From the NCBI GenBank assembly GCA_044445605.1, contig JBIOEA010000031.1:1-25539 (forward strand): 25,539 nucleotides of DNA, given 5' to 3'. The notes beneath the pieces were generated by a model. That model saw only the letters and a program-made list of their open reading frames with translations. It made no database searches and was not told where the DNA came from. Source of the stretch: CAWKDC01 sp044445605. GTDB lineage: Bacteria; Pseudomonadota; Gammaproteobacteria; JABCZS01. The translations under genes and the position numbers were made by a program. Positions 9,787 through 17,753 of the stretch are shown piece by piece (position 1 is the stretch's first letter; the number at the start of each line of letters is the position of its first letter).

Positions 9787-10001
9787 ACACCCCTGCCGGG
9801 GCTAAAACGAGATTATATCACTTAACCCCCCATTTGCCACCCTTCGGGTGTCTACATGGGGGGCTCCGCATATTACACCCCTGCCGGGGCTTAAGAAGAG
9901 CGCTTGTCACATGACACCTCAATCATTTCAACATAGATCGTCATATCAAGTCGGAACTACTATAGCTCATGATAATGGAAAGTTATTTCGTGCACGTTCC
10001 T
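9787..10001 (-). repeat. Right 215-bp inverted-repeat arm with REP-like hairpins
   Basis: This is the reverse complement of 9065-9279; mismatches lie near left-arm positions 9071, 9088, 9150 and 9277. It holds the same two small palindromes (CCCCTGCCGGGGCT) and the GGGTG/CACCC hairpin. Near-identity of the arms implies recent copying or gene conversion. Confidence 0.75.
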
Positions 10002-10099
10002 AAGCAATGTTAAATTTGTGTATACACTAGATGCGAATCTTGCCGTTACTCATGACCATCCAGTGAACAAAGAGTGATATTTTCCAGCTCTTTTGCCTC

Positions 10100-10588
10100 C
10101 TACATACCAATCTTATTTGCCTTATGTTGATCCTTTGGCTCACCATCCAGGCTCCCACCTACACATCGGTTAATACCCAACAGAATAAAAATATGGAAAA
10201 GTGCCGTGATCACAATTAAAGGCGCCATACCCGGTTGATTATCTGCCAATCCACAGTGAGCCCATCCCGTGATAAAGGCACCCATGAGTGCTCCGACACC
10301 AAACCCTTCAGCACTTTCTCGCGCTGTTGTTGTCCCATGTCGCGCCAACCGAGATGATCCAGACATTATGCCCATCGAGGTAACCATTAATGCAGCCAGT
10401 GCCCATGTATTCACCTCATCATCCAATCCCATCTTTACCGCGGCCGCCACAAACGTACTCAGACCCGCCAGCATGCCAATACTACCCACGACTTTTCCAG
10501 CCGATCTCCGATCATATCCGCCAAATAACACGGCAGGTGGCGCATGATACGTAGCCAAGTTCTCTAGTTCCATATTTCTCATCATCAT
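10100..10588 (-). CDS. Four-TM membrane protein of unknown function
   Basis: The 162-aa product has about four hydrophobic segments (roughly 30-53, 61-78, 95-113 and 122-142), an N-terminus with PPAVLFGGYDRRS, and a hydrophilic tail DGEPKDQHKANK, so it is an inner-membrane protein. I recognise no family. The middle segment SGSSRLARHGTTTARESAEG is the part duplicated at 14887-15034. A GGGG ribosome site precedes the first of three consecutive ATG codons. It is divergent from the luxR fragment at 10712 (originally from luxR itself), and a lux-box-like palindrome lies 58 nt upstream of its start. On this strand a TAATAA hexamer begins 22 nt beyond the box, close to the spacing seen upstream of the GH5 glucanase. 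This suggests control by the LuxR-type receptor. Confidence 0.7.
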   Translation of the reverse strand: MMMRNMELENLATYHAPPAVLFGGYDRRSAGKVVGSIGMLAGLSTFVAAAVKMGLDDEVNTWALAALMVTSMGIMSGSSRLARHGTTTARESAEGFGVGALMGAFITGWAHCGLADNQPGMAPLIVITALFHIFILLGINRCVGGSLDGEPKDQHKANKIGM

Positions 10589-10820
10589 TCATTACCCCTG
10601 CCTGTTGCGATTAAAGGATTATTAATCAACCAGGGCAACCAAAGTACCTGTCATCTTTAACAGTATTTGCTATGCTCATCATGAGTTAGACACACCATGA
10701 GGAGCATTATTTTGATACACACGCTCATCAAACAGCTGTTCACAGCCAAAAGCACAAAACAAATCAATGAGTTGCTTACCAGCGCGATGCACCTTTATGG
10801 CATTAAAAGCTTTGCGTTTA
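10249..10820. repeat. Direct repeat copy A (membrane-protein middle, lux box, luxR 5' end)
   Basis: Segments 10249-10395 and about 10614-10820 recur in the same orientation at 14887-15034 and about 15035-15241, roughly 95-98% identical by eye. Copy A keeps the ~218 bp (10396-10613) missing from copy B. Copy A therefore has the intact membrane-protein gene, and copy B has the intact luxR. The gene at 10912-14871 lies between them. Confidence 0.85.
10646..10665. promoter_or_regulatory. lux-box-like operator, copy A
   Basis: ACCTGT-CATCTTTA-ACAGTA has the 20-bp lux-box layout (classical ACCTGT-N8-ACAGGT): 6/6 in the left arm, 4/6 in the right. It covers the -35-like CTGTCA (10648-10653), which pairs at 17 bp with TATGCT (10671-10676) reading toward luxR. 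That position suits autorepression. Toward the membrane-protein gene the spacing suits activation. Confidence 0.6.
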
Positions 10821-10843
10821 TAGGGAGCGACTTGAAAACTTGA
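10712..10843 (+). pseudogene. 5' fragment of luxR-type receptor gene
   Basis: The first 36 codons (TTG start, SD GAGGAG) match the intact gene at 15133, then the sequence diverges after GCGTTTA at 10820. Seven unrelated codons follow and a TGA ends a 43-aa remnant, far short of the ligand and DNA-binding domains. It retains promoter and lux box, so it may still be transcribed into the downstream gene. Confidence 0.85.
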
Positions 10844-10869
10844 CAGGCTACCAAGGAACAAGGTAGTCT
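10840..10869 (+). promoter_or_regulatory. Possible promoter of the lyase/J-domain gene
   Basis: A perfect -35 TTGACA (10840-10845) lies just past the duplication breakpoint, with a poor -10 TAGTCT (10864-10869) at 18 bp. It overlaps the stop of the luxR fragment and lies 43 nt before the ATG at 10912. Confidence 0.35.
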
Positions 10870-10911
10870 ACTTAGATTGGGCACAAGCATTCCCCACTCC
10901 TAAGGTCAATT

Positions 10912-13900
10912 ATGAAATTTGAAGAGATATTAATCGGTTCCTGGCGCCAGTACTCAATTCCTAATATTCAGACCAAATATAAACTACATATTGCCATTCC
11001 CATGGAACATTTTGAAAGATCATGGGAAACGGTATATGAACTACTGAAAAAGGCCACCGATGATGGGATCATAGCTGGCATGAAAGTACTCAATGTGGGG
11101 GGCGAAGAGGGATTAGAGGCAAGAGTTGCCTCCTCAGAAACGACTCTTTCAGAAAATCCCCGGGCCAGGGTTTGTAATAACCCCTTCACCATATATTTAT
11201 TTGATAAAATTGATGCTCACCAATGCAAAAAACTGATTCAATCTATCGATAGCCTTCTCAATCATGATAATATTCCAGGTATCAATAACAATCATTTAAG
11301 CAGAGCTGATATACGCATTCCTACCAGTACGCACGTGTCTTTTCGCCAAGAATCGTTAGATGGTCCATACAAATATATAGCCGTCCACTCTGCCAGCAAT
11401 GAAGAGCTTGAGAAATTACGCGCACAGGGCGAAAAAAGCGAGGGTTTTTTGTCATTAATTGCCCCTTCAATCGACCTAGCAACAGAACAAAATAAAAAAG
11501 ATTCAGAACTACTTGCCTTTTATAATCAAAATTATCGTCGCCTTGATACGGCAATGAACTCGCTTAGCATTGAAACTCAGTTCAGCCATGCTGCCTGGTT
11601 TCTGGGAATAGATAAATCAACTTTTCTAGATGAAAAAGATCCCACTAAAAAACAAGGCACAATAAATCGCGAATTCCGTAAACAGTCGATAAAATATCAC
11701 CCGGATAAAACCGGAAAATCAGTTAAATCTCAGGCTGGCGAATTATTTCGATTACTGGAGTCCTGTAAGACATTAATCGAAAAAGTGTTAGAAAATCCAA
11801 AATTAGTGCTAGATGAAAAAACGTTATTGCAGCAAGAACCTAATTTACCGAAGCATCAATATGAATTAAGCAATTTTCATGGTGACCCCTATTATTACAA
11901 GGCTATGGCCAAAACATCAGTCAATGTAACCTTGTATCAACATTGGGAAAGCACCAAAACTGAAAAAAATATTTCAGGTCCAAACGAGCGCAGCCTAATA
12001 ATATACAGCACTGCACTAACTGTTTACACACAGAAAAAAACCATCATCAAGCCATGGTACGAAGCATTTTTGTTACTATTGAGTGCTGGCGCACTGCCCA
12101 GCAGATTTGATCAGCACCATCTGAGGGATGTTTTTAATGAAGAAGATGGGCTCTTGACCCATGGTCAACAATGGTTGCTCTCAAAAGTCTTGAATACCGA
12201 GCTTGGCCTAATGTGGCTAGACAGCGATGATATTATCCATTTGGCTCGCCTTGCTCAAAAGCACCACGTCTCATTTTGGGGTGATAACGCAGGGGAAAGA
12301 AAAGACGATATTTTTATTGCACTGTATCAGACTTGGCCACAAACTTTATATGCGCGTCGCATTTCAAAAATCCTATATCTCGACCAGCATTGGTCTGAAA
12401 TAATCAGCATCCGCGATACTATTGATCACGAAAAAATCAATAATGTCTTCCTTCAAGACACCGATCACTTAGCATTATTACCTGAATCCGCCCTTGTTGA
12501 ATTGATTAAGTCATACGCTTCCGCTAAAAACCATATTCTTCAACACAGGCATTTGTCCCTGCGGCTGAGCACGCATTATTGGCACCATGTATTGATACCT
12601 AAGTTTTTTGATGATAAATGCATGCCCTCAGCGACTGAGTGGAAAACGTGGGCTGCGCAACAACTGATGAATGGCAACGTAATATGTTTGGAGATATTTT
12701 CTGCTCAAGCATTAAAAGAGCTTAAGGAATATATAACAAATAATCTATCTTTCGTGCCCTGGCTAAGCGATTACATCGACCAAGCCTCAGCAGCACTGGC
12801 CGGAGATTATAAAGTTGTGCCTGACTTTCTCGCCACAGAGTTTTATAAAAAGCATGTGCGAGAGTGGCATTGGTCAAATAAACCCATTTCTTCGCCTCTT
12901 GATCTCATCAAAGAAACTGTTTTTTCAGGTGACTTGGAAATATTATCTAAACTCAATGATGAAACACTAGGACTGATCACAGATGACGAGCATTGCTCCT
13001 GGCCATTGCTTTTTAACATTGCATGCATAAGAACAAACCTCGACAACAATAAATTATCAGAAGCCCAACAGTTCAAGACAGTTTTAGAGAAGATGGATTT
13101 GATTGACGCAGGAATAACAACATGGACGCAATTGATAACTCTTGTAGACTCAGACGCAGAATTGCAAGAAAAAACTAATAATGCCGTTATCATCGAACGA
13201 AAGCTTATCGTTGACAACCTACTCTGTGAATATGAAAAAAATCTCAAAAATAATAGCAGCCCAGCTGACCTTCAAGCGCAAAGAGGCAGAATTCAATTGC
13301 TTGGAGGAACCACAAAACCTATAGATGAATCATTCAGGTCCTCTCTAATTGAAATCTATAAAGAATGTTTCGCAGACATGAAGAAAAATGGCCCAACACC
13401 TGAGGTTCAAAAAGCGTTTCAAGCCCTTCGTTCTCAATGCGAAGGGATGGGTGAGAGATTTTATATACCAAGCTATTGGGCAGGCGAATCCTTACCCTCA
13501 TCTGGCGCTGGTTTTTGTGATTCAATCGGTAAACACAATAACGCTCCCTTGAATGAACTATACAAGTTACTTGATTCAGTGATTTGCATCAATAATCCAC
13601 GCATTTGTGCTTGGCACCCTGAATGGGCAGCAAACAAAAACGCAATTGATAACACATTTGGTCTACATAGGGATGACAATGCACTAAAACAACTTCATAC
13701 CCTTCATGATGCTTATGCATGCCTTGGTGCAGTTGAACTATTTTACAGCCGCATACAATCTTTAACCAAGAAATCTGCTGCGCTGAAATACGACCCCTCG
13801 TTGACCTGGGAAAATGCAGAGCCCATCATCGAAGAACACCTGCTCAATTACCTAGATAATGAGCTTGCAGTGGTCTGTGAAGGGCAACGTTTAAACGCAG

Positions 13901-14871
13901 GGTATAAAACAAAGCGTCATGAGATCAAAGATCCCAAAGAATTGGTTAGTTTGTATGTTCAAATGGAAAAAGCAGACCATATGCTTGACAAGCTAAAAGG
14001 TGGGTACGAGCTTATCAAAAAAACTCAAAATATTAATGCTTACATTCCACTTAGGCTATCAACGGGAAACATTGACCCAACACTCGAAAACATTGCCATT
14101 CAAACTGAACTCAATACTGTGATTACCAATACTTTTAAAAAAACGCACCTACCTTATTCCGATGGTTATCTCGCCAGGCAATTGACTGAATTCAATAATC
14201 CAGATATTGTCAAAGCATTGGCCTTAAAGAACAGTGTGAAGGCTGGAGATTACAATTTTAATGCCCCTTCAGACAATGTGACTCTCACACCTGAAACTCA
14301 AAGGTTACTCGATCATGTCAATGATTATTTATCAAGTACACCAGAAAGTGTTAACAGAACTGCATTTATCACCTCACTTCAAAGCAACCCTTTATTGAAA
14401 TTGTATTTTTTCAATGGAAATACTCTCATAGATCATCATTCAAGAATCCAAGCCATCACGCAGGCCATTCAAGCACCTGCTCCTAAGCTTTTATTAAAAG
14501 ATAGATCTGCTGATCCCGATTCAGTTCAATTAGACCAACTGAAAGTACAGGCCAAAGCTGTACTAGCAATGCCCATGACACGATTGGAAGCAAAAAAAAC
14601 AGGTTACTTTACGTTTAATAAGAATTTTATCGAGAGAAAAATTGATGTATTAACAAGTATTACGGGCTCAATCGAGAACGCCACCACCACATCGCAAATA
14701 CATGACATCATGAGAACTGTGTCTCAGGCAAACGATGCCACTCAAAAACCGTTAACTTTGAGCTATGATCTTAAACCACTTACTGAACACCGCATTGGAT
14801 TTATTTTTAATTCCACAACTGAAACACAGAGAATGGTTTCAGATGGGTTCAGTAAATTGATTCCAAAATAA
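10912..14871 (+). CDS. Large effector-like protein: phosphothreonine lyase-like N-domain plus J domain
   Basis: The product has 1,319 aa and no signal peptide. Residues ~20-155 match, by eye and from memory, the SpvC/OspF/HopAI1 phosphothreonine lyases that irreversibly inactivate host MAP kinases: K24-x-H26 (SpvC K104/H106), K58 (K136), R86 with FTIY95 (R148, FTLY158), and D133 to R145 with the same 12-residue spacing as SpvC D201-R213. SpvC R220 has no clear equivalent, and an insertion separates K58 from R86. Residues ~228-300 form a J domain: AAWFLGIDKS, then FRKQSIKYHPDK with the Hsp70-stimulating HPD at 263-265, then a helix IV-like segment. The remaining ~1,000 residues are hydrophilic, probably helical and unrecognised. 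SD AAGG precedes the ATG by 6 nt. The gene lies between direct repeats, which suggests later acquisition. A host-directed effector exported by a type IV system is the best guess; no export signal is proven. Confidence 0.7.
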   Translation: MKFEEILIGSWRQYSIPNIQTKYKLHIAIPMEHFERSWETVYELLKKATDDGIIAGMKVLNVGGEEGLEARVASSETTLSENPRARVCNNPFTIYLFDKIDAHQCKKLIQSIDSLLNHDNIPGINNNHLSRADIRIPTSTHVSFRQESLDGPYKYIAVHSASNEELEKLRAQGEKSEGFLSLIAPSIDLATEQNKKDSELLAFYNQNYRRLDTAMNSLSIETQFSHAAWFLGIDKSTFLDEKDPTKKQGTINREFRKQSIKYHPDKTGKSVKSQAGELFRLLESCKTLIEKVLENPKLVLDEKTLLQQEPNLPKHQYELSNFHGDPYYYKAMAKTSVNVTLYQHWESTKTEKNISGPNERSLIIYSTALTVYTQKKTIIKPWYEAFLLLLSAGALPSRFDQHHLRDVFNEEDGLLTHGQQWLLSKVLNTELGLMWLDSDDIIHLARLAQKHHVSFWGDNAGERKDDIFIALYQTWPQTLYARRISKILYLDQHWSEIISIRDTIDHEKINNVFLQDTDHLALLPESALVELIKSYASAKNHILQHRHLSLRLSTHYWHHVLIPKFFDDKCMPSATEWKTWAAQQLMNGNVICLEIFSAQALKELKEYITNNLSFVPWLSDYIDQASAALAGDYKVVPDFLATEFYKKHVREWHWSNKPISSPLDLIKETVFSGDLEILSKLNDETLGLITDDEHCSWPLLFNIACIRTNLDNNKLSEAQQFKTVLEKMDLIDAGITTWTQLITLVDSDAELQEKTNNAVIIERKLIVDNLLCEYEKNLKNNSSPADLQAQRGRIQLLGGTTKPIDESFRSSLIEIYKECFADMKKNGPTPEVQKAFQALRSQCEGMGERFYIPSYWAGESLPSSGAGFCDSIGKHNNAPLNELYKLLDSVICINNPRICAWHPEWAANKNAIDNTFGLHRDDNALKQLHTLHDAYACLGAVELFYSRIQSLTKKSAALKYDPSLTWENAEPIIEEHLLNYLDNELAVVCEGQRLNAGYKTKRHEIKDPKELVSLYVQMEKADHMLDKLKGGYELIKKTQNINAYIPLRLSTGNIDPTLENIAIQTELNTVITNTFKKTHLPYSDGYLARQLTEFNNPDIVKALALKNSVKAGDYNFNAPSDNVTLTPETQRLLDHVNDYLSSTPESVNRTAFITSLQSNPLLKLYFFNGNTLIDHHSRIQAITQAIQAPAPKLLLKDRSADPDSVQLDQLKVQAKAVLAMPMTRLEAKKTGYFTFNKNFIERKIDVLTSITGSIENATTTSQIHDIMRTVSQANDATQKPLTLSYDLKPLTEHRIGFIFNSTTETQRMVSDGFSKLIPK

Positions 14872-14886
14872 AATTGGATGTTGCTG

Positions 14887-15034
14887 ATCCACAGTGAGCC
14901 ACCCACCGTGATAAAGACACCCATGAGCGCTCCGACACCAAACCCTTCAGCACTTTCTCGCGCTGTTGTTGTCCCATGTCGCGCTAACCGAGATGATCCA
15001 GACATTATGCCCATCGAGGTAAGCATTAATGCAG
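14887..15034 (-). pseudogene. Internal fragment of the four-TM membrane-protein gene
   Basis: This repeats the middle of the gene at 10100-10588 (the SGSSRLARHGTTTARESAEG region). The first ~65 codons are lost through a ~218-bp deletion at 15034/15035, and the C-terminal part is lost at the junction with the large gene, 15 nt after that gene's stop. An open frame still crosses it but has no plausible start or product. Confidence 0.8.
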
Positions 15035-15066
15035 AAAGATTATTAATCAACCAGGGCAACCAAAGT

Positions 15067-15086
15067 ACCTGTCATCTTTAACAGTA
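15067..15086. promoter_or_regulatory. lux-box-like operator, copy B, upstream of intact luxR
   Basis: This is identical to 10646-10665 (ACCTGT-CATCTTTA-ACAGTA). It overlaps -35-like CTGTCA (15069-15074), 17 bp from TATGCT (15092-15097), the likely promoter of the receptor gene. Binding here would block RNA polymerase, as in autorepressing LuxR proteins. Confidence 0.6.
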
Positions 15087-15132
15087 TTTGCTATGCTTAT
15101 CATGAGTTAGACGCACCCTAAGGAGCATTATT

Positions 15133-15843
15133 TTGATACACACGCTCATCAAACAGCTGTTCACAGCCAAAAGCACAAAACAAATCAATGAGTTGCTTAC
15201 CAGCGCGATGCACCTTTATGGCATTAAAAGCTTTGCGTTTACTTTTTATACACAATTTCCGACATCTCAAGGGATCATTCAGTATTCCTATGCCTCCCCT
15301 CCACTTCGCGGCTGGCATGAGTATTACCTAGCCAATCATTTTGAAGATACGGACCAAACCCTACAATCCAATAAGCGCGCGCTAGAGCCGATACATTGGG
15401 ATGTCTACACTCAAGCCAAAGAAGCCAAAACCACGAAGGAAAACCGTCTGCGTGAAGAATCCATCGAGCACGGGATTCGTCGTGGTATCTCTTTCCCCAT
15501 CCATGGCCCCAACGATGATTTTGCCTCATTAGTGATTCATGAGCGCGAAGGCGAAACCTGCTTTAAAGGGCTTGAACCTCATCTTCATGAAATCCATATT
15601 TTTGGTTATTACTATTACACGCAATTAAAAAAAATCTTGAGACGTGAAAAAACACCTGAAAAAAAATTAGCACTGACGGCACGGGAATACCAATGTTTAC
15701 GCTTAACCAAAGAAAATTTCCTTGCTGAAGATATTGCCGCGTTGTTGCATATCACACCGCGTACCGTCCATTTCCATATCCAAAATGCCATCAAAAAATT
15801 AGGGGTCAAAAATAAATATCAGGCAGTGGGGAAATTGGATTAG
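15133..15843 (+). CDS. LuxR-type quorum-sensing receptor (LuxR solo)
   Basis: The 236-aa product has an N-terminal autoinducer-binding domain (~1-165) and a GerE/LuxR helix-turn-helix (~178-236: LTAREYQCLRL, then ITPRTVHFHIQNAIKKLGVKNK). Signature ligand-pocket residues of the family are visible: W61, Y65, D74, W89 and G118. The Pro after the Asp is Gln75, so the ligand may differ from a standard acyl-homoserine lactone. The start is TTG with SD AAGGAG at 7 nt; it is conserved in the duplicate fragment, which supports it. No luxI lies in the window. The promoter carries a lux-box-like site, and a perfect lux box lies upstream of the GH5 gene 2 kb away, a likely target. Its TAG overlaps the abiEii stop by 4 nt (TTAG). 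Confidence 0.88.
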   Translation: MIHTLIKQLFTAKSTKQINELLTSAMHLYGIKSFAFTFYTQFPTSQGIIQYSYASPPLRGWHEYYLANHFEDTDQTLQSNKRALEPIHWDVYTQAKEAKTTKENRLREESIEHGIRRGISFPIHGPNDDFASLVIHEREGETCFKGLEPHLHEIHIFGYYYYTQLKKILRREKTPEKKLALTAREYQCLRLTKENFLAEDIAALLHITPRTVHFHIQNAIKKLGVKNKYQAVGKLD

Positions 15844-16802
15844 GTCATTTCCAACCATTCCTTATCCTCTTGTGTCAATTCGAACCGCTCTTTAGAAGTA
15901 TCTACCAATAACTTCTCCAATGTCAATGTTTCACTTTTTTGTATAAAAACATGCTCTAAAATAAGCAACCTTGTTTCCCTTAACACCACATTCCACTCGG
16001 GCAAAATGGCCATAAAGGAACCTAAAGTGGCTACCCAGTGATTTTCAGCCTCCCTCACCAATTCTTCCGTAAAAAAATCATCAATGCTTTTGTACGAAAC
16101 ATCTCTGAGAACACATTTATTATCCAACATTTCAATAAGTCTTTTGTTATCGATTTCGCTGCTGTAATTTTTTAATATACACCACAGATCATAGTAATCT
16201 CTCGCCCTCGGTTTATTCCAACCTCGCGTAACTAGCTTTTTATGGGTTTGCAACAAGGCTCGTAATTTCTCAGCAACAATTTCCTCAATATGGTAGCAAG
16301 CAATTTTGCAGTCAATGACTTCATCATATCCATGCAAAATCGGCCTATCCTGTGGCGGCAACATCACAACCTCATCATGTGTTATTTCAACTTTTATACG
16401 ACAAACATTATTGGGATATGGAAATGCAACACTAACAATAAAAGCATCTTGTCCGTTGGGGTGAGGCGATCTTTCTGCTTTGCGTTTCAACTGCAAATCA
16501 AACGCCCCATATGGAAACAATAAATTTTTCGAATTTAATATGGCGTTATTCATGAGCTTCTCTAGTTCATATCCTTTTGGTGCGTTGATAACCGAAAAAT
16601 CCAAGTCTTCAGAAAAACGATAGTCTCCAAAATATGACTTTTTGAGAGCAGTCCCACCTTTGAACACTAAAGAACGAGTCAACTCATGCTCCATTGCAAT
16701 TCCTGCTAAGATATAGCTAAGTACGTAATCTTTTTCAACTACATGCACAGGAACCTTTTTAAATCTTGCCTCGTCCATTAATTTCACACGCAATGATTTC
16801 AT
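15840..16802 (-). CDS. abiEii: AbiEii-family nucleotidyltransferase toxin
   Basis: AbiEii is the toxin of the type IV AbiE toxin-antitoxin/abortive-infection system, a DNA-polymerase-beta-like nucleotidyltransferase. The 320-aa product shows the family motifs: KGGTALKK at 48-55 (GG of the nucleotidyltransferase core), RFSEDLDFSV at 62-71 with the metal-binding D66 and D68, the EEIVAEKLRALLQ helix, and RARDYYDLW. All expected catalytic positions are present and the length fits, so it looks active. Its ATG abuts the TAA of the antitoxin (TAAATG), indicating translational coupling. The 3' end overlaps the convergent luxR stop by 4 nt. Confidence 0.92.
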   Translation of the reverse strand: MKSLRVKLMDEARFKKVPVHVVEKDYVLSYILAGIAMEHELTRSLVFKGGTALKKSYFGDYRFSEDLDFSVINAPKGYELEKLMNNAILNSKNLLFPYGAFDLQLKRKAERSPHPNGQDAFIVSVAFPYPNNVCRIKVEITHDEVVMLPPQDRPILHGYDEVIDCKIACYHIEEIVAEKLRALLQTHKKLVTRGWNKPRARDYYDLWCILKNYSSEIDNKRLIEMLDNKCVLRDVSYKSIDDFFTEELVREAENHWVATLGSFMAILPEWNVVLRETRLLILEHVFIQKSETLTLEKLLVDTSKERFELTQEDKEWLEMT

Positions 16803-17651
16803 TTAATTTTCTCCCTTTGTTAAATTATTTTGAATCATCCACCTTTTATCGCATGGCCCTACAGCGGACCCGACTGGATCAAGTAAACAATATGAAGCCA
16901 ATGGGATATCAAGCAGTGGTCTTAAATATTGTTCGTCAACGCCAAAATACTCAAGTGCCCAGCCAATACGTTTAGCAACAGCTTTCTCATCATATTGTTT
17001 GGCGTAATTAGCGAATCTTTGAATATCAATATCCCCAAGCGCTTCCTCCAAGATTCCCAATGCCCCTCCCATCCCTCCGAACATCTTACTATATACAAAT
17101 ACGTCAAGCAGGGTTCGCTCTTTATCGGTTATTTGAACGACGAAATGAGGGTCTATCCAAATTTTTTCCATACCAAAATTAAAATGCTTTTCTTGAATGG
17201 TTATATATTCATAGCGGGTTTCATCGATGACCCAGGCATGTTTATGATCCGAATCATTTAAGTGTGGATCACGCATTGAAGGGGTATAAACACGCATGGG
17301 CGTTGATGCCATGATTGTCAGGGGAATTTGCTCAGTTAAACCATGATGTTGAAGTGCCGACCAGTGACTAATAGCAGATGGTTGAACAAGAAAAGCTGAT
17401 ATGACATAAGGATGTATACTTTCTACTTCACCTAATATACCCACACTGGCATATAAGCCCCGACGTATTCGCCGAATAATTCCTTGCTTGAATAATCTAG
17501 ATAAAATGACATTTAATGTGTTTTGAGGAATACCTATTTTTGCCGCAGCCTCACGTGCTTGCTCCGTATTAAAAATACGTTTATTTTCCGCAAAAAATAA
17601 GTGACGTATGAGGGTGATTCCATCACTTTCTATTTTTTGCTTGTTTGACAT
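16803..17651 (-). CDS. abiEi: AbiEi-family antitoxin / autorepressor
   Basis: AbiEi is the cognate antitoxin of AbiEii; it represses the operon by binding inverted repeats in its promoter. The chosen start (MSNKQKIESDG, 282 aa) follows AGGAG at 7 nt; an in-frame ATG 14 codons upstream lies inside the operator region and has no ribosome site. Residues ~25-70 form a winged helix (FNTEQAREAAAKIGIPQNTL, then LFKQGIIRRIRRGLYA), followed by the AbiEi C-terminal domain with AISHWSALQHHGLTEQIP near 97-115 and DPHFVVQITDKERTLLDVF. It is transcribed from 17652-17712 and immediately precedes the toxin. Confidence 0.9.
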   Translation of the reverse strand: MSNKQKIESDGITLIRHLFFAENKRIFNTEQAREAAAKIGIPQNTLNVILSRLFKQGIIRRIRRGLYASVGILGEVESIHPYVISAFLVQPSAISHWSALQHHGLTEQIPLTIMASTPMRVYTPSMRDPHLNDSDHKHAWVIDETRYEYITIQEKHFNFGMEKIWIDPHFVVQITDKERTLLDVFVYSKMFGGMGGALGILEEALGDIDIQRFANYAKQYDEKAVAKRIGWALEYFGVDEQYLRPLLDIPLASYCLLDPVGSAVGPCDKRWMIQNNLTKGEN

Positions 17652-17676
17652 GTCAATCTCCTGCAATTTTGTTCGT

Positions 17677-17712
17677 GTTGTAATAATATACAATAATGTA
17701 TATTATTGCAAC
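17677..17712 (-). promoter_or_regulatory. AbiEi operator and abiE promoter
   Basis: A 36-bp palindrome has 16-bp arms: GTTGTAATAATATACA (17677-17692) and TGTATATTATTGCAAC (17697-17712), 15/16 complementary around ATAA. On the minus strand it contains the promoter itself: -35 TTGCAA (17706-17711), a 17-bp spacer and -10 TATTAT (17683-17688). Bound AbiEi would mask both hexamers. This fits the negative autoregulation known for the family. Confidence 0.8.
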
Positions 17713-17753
17713 GTAAAACATAACCATCCGTAAAAAACAATGCATTTATTTAA

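Larger units (their letters stand above)
9065..10001. mobile_element. Y1-transposase element bounded by 215-bp inverted repeats
   Basis: The 937-bp unit consists of a left arm (9065-9279), a 507-bp interior with one Y1 transposase gene, and a right arm (9787-10001) that is the reverse complement of the left with about four mismatches. IS200/IS605 elements normally carry only small subterminal hairpins, so arms of this length are unusual. I see no obvious target duplication outside the arms. It could be a REP-associated transposase (REPtron-like) arrangement in which two copies of a REP-containing unit face each other across the gene. It inserts directly behind pfp and is followed by 98 bp without recognisable features. 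Confidence 0.75.
14887..15241. repeat. Direct repeat copy B
   Basis: Same orientation as copy A (10249-10820). The promoter-proximal ~205 bp has about four mismatches: one after the -10 box and the others just before or within the ribosome site. Homology ends after GCGTTTA at 15241, where the true luxR sequence continues. Confidence 0.85.

Noticed and set aside
9065..10001. Retron-like or structured ncRNA interpretation of the long inverted repeats
   Set aside because: There is no reverse transcriptase; the enclosed gene is a clear Y1 transposase and the arms hold REP-like hairpins, so a mobile element explains them.
10004..10099. Gap between the Y1 element and the membrane-protein gene
   Set aside because: No promoter, hairpin or open frame of note could be supported in these 96 bases.
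14763..15059. Minus-strand open frame joining the membrane-protein fragment to antisense of the large gene
   Set aside because: It has no ribosome site, lost its native start, and half of it is antisense to the well-supported large gene; it is a product of the duplication junction.
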